A DNA stretch of 64,000 nucleotides from Prinia subflava (lineage: Eukaryota; Chordata; Aves; Passeriformes; Cisticolidae): contig NC_086259.1 in the NCBI RefSeq assembly GCF_021018805.1, forward strand, positions 14,785,001 through 14,849,000, written 5' to 3'. Positions 59,801-64,000 of the stretch are shown one piece after another (position 1 is the stretch's first letter; the number at the start of each line of letters is the position of its first letter). A program made the translations under genes and the position numbers. The notes below the pieces were generated by a model that did no database searches, had not been told where the DNA came from, and saw nothing but the letters and a program-made list of their open reading frames with translations.

Positions 59801-62800
59801 GCAGCTGCCCCTGCTCAGGACACACAGCGATGCCGAGCCGCACACACAGAGCCCATCCCGGATCCGCTGGCACGCACGTATTTGGCTCAGATACGCCGGG
59901 AAGGGTTGCACATTTTCGCTTGACTACGAGTTTCCTCTGGGGCTCAATTTAGGGAAATCTGTGATTCAGGGCAGAAAACATCGTGAAGTCGCTGTGAATC
60001 GTGGCGATCACATCAAACCCTGCACACGGCCGCCCTACGAGGCGGACCCAAGGGAAAGGTTCGTGTGCCGGCTCTGCACTCACTGCGTTCGCGGGCACAA
60101 ATCCACGCTGCTCGCTCCACGGGTGGGTGGGAGGCTCGGTCCTGCGGGAGCAGCCACGGGAAGCACCCGTGGGAGCCTCTGTACGAAAGGGGGAAATGCC
60201 AAACAAAAATCTCCTGCCTCCCCAGGGCAGCGATGCCCTTGTCAGACACCTGCTCTGGGTGGGACAAGCAAGCAAACCGGGAGATGCAGGAAGGGAGGAC
60301 AAGGCACTCGTAGGATTTGGAGCGTATTTTAACTTTCACTATTAAAAATTCCCTGCTCCATCCTACAGCAGCCATATGAAAGCTGGGCACACTGTCACAG
60401 GGAGGGGGGATAGGTTTGTTTCAAATCTGGATTTGGAGGAAAAAGTGGATTTAATTAAAGCTAGGCCCTATGGAAGGTAAAGGATCAGGGCTGTGGGGAG
60501 GGTGGCTGGGCTGCAAAGGACACACAGGCAGCAGGGCTTCCGTGCAGGTGCAGAGGGAACCTCCCACATCCTCACTATACACCATGTATATAACAGGCTG
60601 TTTAACTTATTAACCACTTTTCTATGCTATTGAAAACAGAAATGCTGGCTTTCTGAATCTTAATTGGATTCCTATTCCCAGCCAACACCATCTATCACAT
60701 GTGAGAGGGGAAGAAAAAAAAAATCATCATTTATGTGATGAGAAATATCTTTATCTGCTTTTGGACCTCACTGCGTGTCAGCCTAACCTCGTGTCAGCCA
60801 GAACAGCCCCAGCAGCAGGCAGCTGTGCAGGTCCCTCCATCCCATGCACCATTTCATCCCTAAAGCAACCAGTGCTTCAGAGCTGATAAGATAAATAAAT
60901 ATTAATTCGTGGGTATTTATGTGCAATGCTTGTTTGCACTGGGACACCAACACCAAGTCATGCAGAGCACTGATGTCCCCACAGCTGGAGCCACCTTTCC
61001 CCCTCCCTTCCACCCCACCACTCGGAGCCCCCCATCCCTTCCCCTTCACAGACAAGATTTTCATCACTGAGATCCAACATTTTCCCACAGAATTTTAATT
61101 TTTTTGGCCTGCTTTGCAGCACAGAAATGCTGCCACTTGATGTGTGAAGCTTCACCCTGAGATAGAGCTGTGTGCCAGCGACACAAAAATGCTGTGGTTT
61201 GTGAGAATGACGTCTGACTAATCTCGACCCCTTCTCAACAGCTTTAGACACCGCTCGAGGGAATATCAGACTGGGTTTAAATGGTTGCACAGCACTGGAC
61301 TTGGTTGATAGCAAAACTTGTATTTCCAGCTTGTATCATTTTTAAAATCAGCCTCATGACAGCTGATGTTTCTTCCTAAATCCTCAGCTTCTGGAATCAC
61401 GTGATGATGGAAAATCCAGGGCTGGGGGGAAGGCGACTATTTTAGACACAAGATTTTTCCTGCTGGCTACAGGCAGAAAATATGACAGCTCCCAAACACA
61501 AGGCCATAGCAAAAGCAACAGACAAATAAAGTTGGAGCCCTTCTTGCTGGATTCTACACTCATTTGTTTTTCTGGCATTTTTACAACAATGTTATGATCT
61601 CCAAACTCACCTGAGTTCTTGGGAATTAGTTTTTCCCCTGCTCCCATAATCCAAACAAGTAACCTCGCAAAGCCAGCAGCCAGGGAACTGAGCCAAAGCA
61701 GCAAAAAGTGATGACTCAAGTCTTTCAACAAATATTTTACAGAGGTTTAAAAGACAAACCGTAAGATTTCAGGGGCAGAAAGGGTGGGGACTTCTTCAAT
61801 TCTTTTTTTTTTTTTTTCCACACTGTTTTGTGGGTTTCGCATCCTGCCAGGAGCACTATTTCAAATGCCAGGTGACTCCACTGCACCAGAAAATTCACCT
61901 TTCCTTCTATCCCCCCACCCTGCCTCTGAACACCAGCCAAGGTTCTCACATAAAGAGCTCCTTATGAGGGCTGGCAGCCCTGGACCCAGACAGGAGGCTG
62001 CGAGCGTTGCTTTTTCATCAATTAACCTGGAATTACGTTCCCGGCACGCCGACGGCTCCTGGAGAACAAGCCCTGATTTACGGTGCCGCGAGCGGCTCCG
62101 GCCAGCCCCCCCCGGGCAGAGCTTTCCACTGAAGTCAGTGGGAAACTCTTTCCACCAAGTGTAACAGGAGCAGGAGTTATTCCTCCCAGACTCCTCATGC
62201 ACCACGCTGAGGCTGCTGAAAGGCAAACAAAGCTGATGCAATCCCAGTACACAACTGGGCAGACTGGTAAATCGTGGGGTAGCCAGCAGCTGCTCCAGCA
62301 CCACAAAATCCCCGTGTTCTGGGGTGAGGGAGGGGGATCGCTGGAAGAGGAGCAGAATCCAGGACTGCCACGGGCTGTGCAGCTGATATATCCCCTGAGG
62401 GTAAAGAGCATCTTCATCCACAGCTCAGCTGAATCTGAAAAGGATTCTTCCACACTGGAATCCCCAGTTCCTGGGGCCCAGGCTCCCTCCTACAGCACAC
62501 ACTGACCATGCACTGGAGTTGTCTAACCCTGACAAGCAATAGCTTCACAAACAGCTTGTCAGCAACCAGCATGAAGTCCCTTGCTGTCCCCCAACATGTT
62601 GATCCTGAGGATCTCAGTTCCCTTCAGCCGGAGCTCCAAGGGCAGCAGGGAGGGAGAAGCAGTTGGACGAACCTGTCCACCCTCACACTACACCAGGGCA
62701 AAGTCTGCAGCCCCTGCAAGAGATACAAACTGTGTTCCTGACCAAGCAGGTCCTGGGAACAGCAGGGCACATGCCAACAGTGCCAGCAGAGGCAGGCTGC

Positions 62801-64000
62801 TGGCAAACTCCATCCCCAGGGGCTTGGAGACAGCGTTGGCCCTTAGAGAGCAGCTCCAGGACTGCATGTCTACCCAAGGCAGGTGCTAGGGGCTGCCTGC
62901 ACCACAGGAAGATGGAATCTGGGGACACTTGGAAGCCTCACTAGATGCCTTCACTCCTTCCCTCCACTTTATCCTAGTCAGGATGCTCCAGCAGCAACAG
63001 CAGGGAAAGAAAAACACACATCACCAGAAAATGTATGTCCCACGCTATCACACAGCTGTAACCAAAGCAAATGCAGCATTTCCCCAAGGCAACTACAGGA
63101 AAACATCCTCCACTGACCATGTTCTTCAAAACAACTCCTTTCCACATGCCCTGAGCTTTTGTTCCCAGCCTTCCTCCTCCCATCCCTCCGTTCCCTGCTC
63201 CCAACGGGCTTGGGTGGAAGGCTATTTCTGGCTGATATGAAATAATTTTCTGACTCCAGAAAAGCACAGTGGTATCATAGGCCCCAGTACCTGGGCTGGC
63301 TCGAGGAGGCTGGTGCAGGTGACAGGGGAGCAGGATCAGAGCTGAGCACACCTGGGCTCTGCTCACAGCTCCAGCTTTTCCAGCGAGGTTCAGGGGTATC
63401 GCCAGGAGGTTCAAACCCAGTCCTCGAGGTGCATGAGGATCCTCCCAATTCCTTTCCACAAAGCAGCTCACACTCTGGGGAGTCAGCAGCAAGGACCCAG
63501 ACCTTCGGAGATGTCTCTGCCACCGAAGCTCAGCTCTCCACTCACCTCTGTTTCCTGTTCCACCCTCCGTGTGGTCACCGGCTCCAGAGGGTGTGTTTGC
63601 CCACCAAGCCCTCCAGCCCCGCTGGCTTTATCCAGCCACTTACTTAAATTAGAGTTACTCACACAAAGACTTATTGCATCAGGTCTTCAGGCTGGCAGAG
63701 CTGACAGGAAAACACCTCCCTGCCTGCCATCCTCCAAGCACCCTCACGCTGCCGAGAGCAGCGCTCCGCTTGCCTTGTCCTCGGAGAACAAAGCGCCTTG
63801 CTGGGCACAGAGCAGAGAGGCAGCACGCCCGTGAGCATCAACCCTCCCAGTCCCCAAAAAATGCACGGCATGAAGGACAGCATGGCCAGCTGGAGCAGCA
63901 TCGGGCTGCAAACAGCTCCTGAAGAAGCGGCTCTGCGATTCCTCACCCTCCAACTCGCCAGATCCCCCCTGTCACTCGATGCCACAGGATAAGGAGAGGG
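59801..64000. other. CPNE2 upstream region
   Basis: No recognisable exon. A CpG-richer patch lies at about 59820-60130, a T15 run at 61803-61817 and a small GC-rich patch near 62035-62120. By synteny NLRC5 should follow beyond the right edge, but no NLRC5 exon was recognised here. A hydrophobic minus-strand frame near the end is discussed as a finding. Confidence 0.5.

Overview
The window is ordinary vertebrate nuclear DNA, almost certainly from a bird. The genes are spread over tens of kilobases with many GT-AG introns. The interspersed repeats I recognise are truncated CR1 LINE 3' ends of the avian type. One CpG island marks a housekeeping promoter. The order and orientation of the genes match human 16q13, where NLRC5, CPNE2, PSME3IP1 (FAM192A/NIP30) and RSPRY1 are neighbours. 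I see no operon, phage, CRISPR array or other prokaryotic feature.

Layout, left to right. Positions 1-5.9 kb carry no recognisable coding exon; by synteny this is probably the first intron of RSPRY1, transcribed leftwards. At 5.3-6.7 kb there is a CpG island that looks like a bidirectional promoter (RSPRY1 left, PSME3IP1 right) with GC boxes, CCAAT boxes, a YY1-like motif and a perfect cAMP-response element. At 9.25-18.93 kb on the + strand lies the complete PSME3IP1 coding sequence: six coding exons and 255 codons, ending in the conserved Ser/Asp/Glu tract and C-terminus. Its third coding intron has AT-AC ends with the U12-type donor and branch-point consensus. A 2.7 kb intergenic stretch separates it from CPNE2, which converges from the right on the - strand.

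CPNE2 (copine-2) covers 22.2-54.0 kb, and probably to about 59.1 kb if a GC-rich first exon there is real. I located all 15 coding exons. They join in frame to 544 codons, close to the 548 residues of human CPNE2. They encode C2A, C2B and the copine-type von Willebrand A domain with intact calcium and MIDAS acidic residues. The CPNE2 introns hold CR1 fragments, a 236-bp direct duplication, simple repeats and a possible octamer-containing conserved element. From 59.1 to 64 kb there is a GC-rich promoter-like zone, an 18-bp minisatellite, one arm of a roughly 175-bp inverted repeat, and otherwise nothing I recognise.

The two genes are not known to share a pathway: PSME3IP1 is a nuclear partner of the PA28-gamma proteasome activator, and copine-2 is a calcium-dependent phospholipid-binding protein. 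I found no undescribed system. The strongest observations are the U12 AT-AC intron, the two kinds of local duplication inside or beside CPNE2, and the architecture of the shared promoter.
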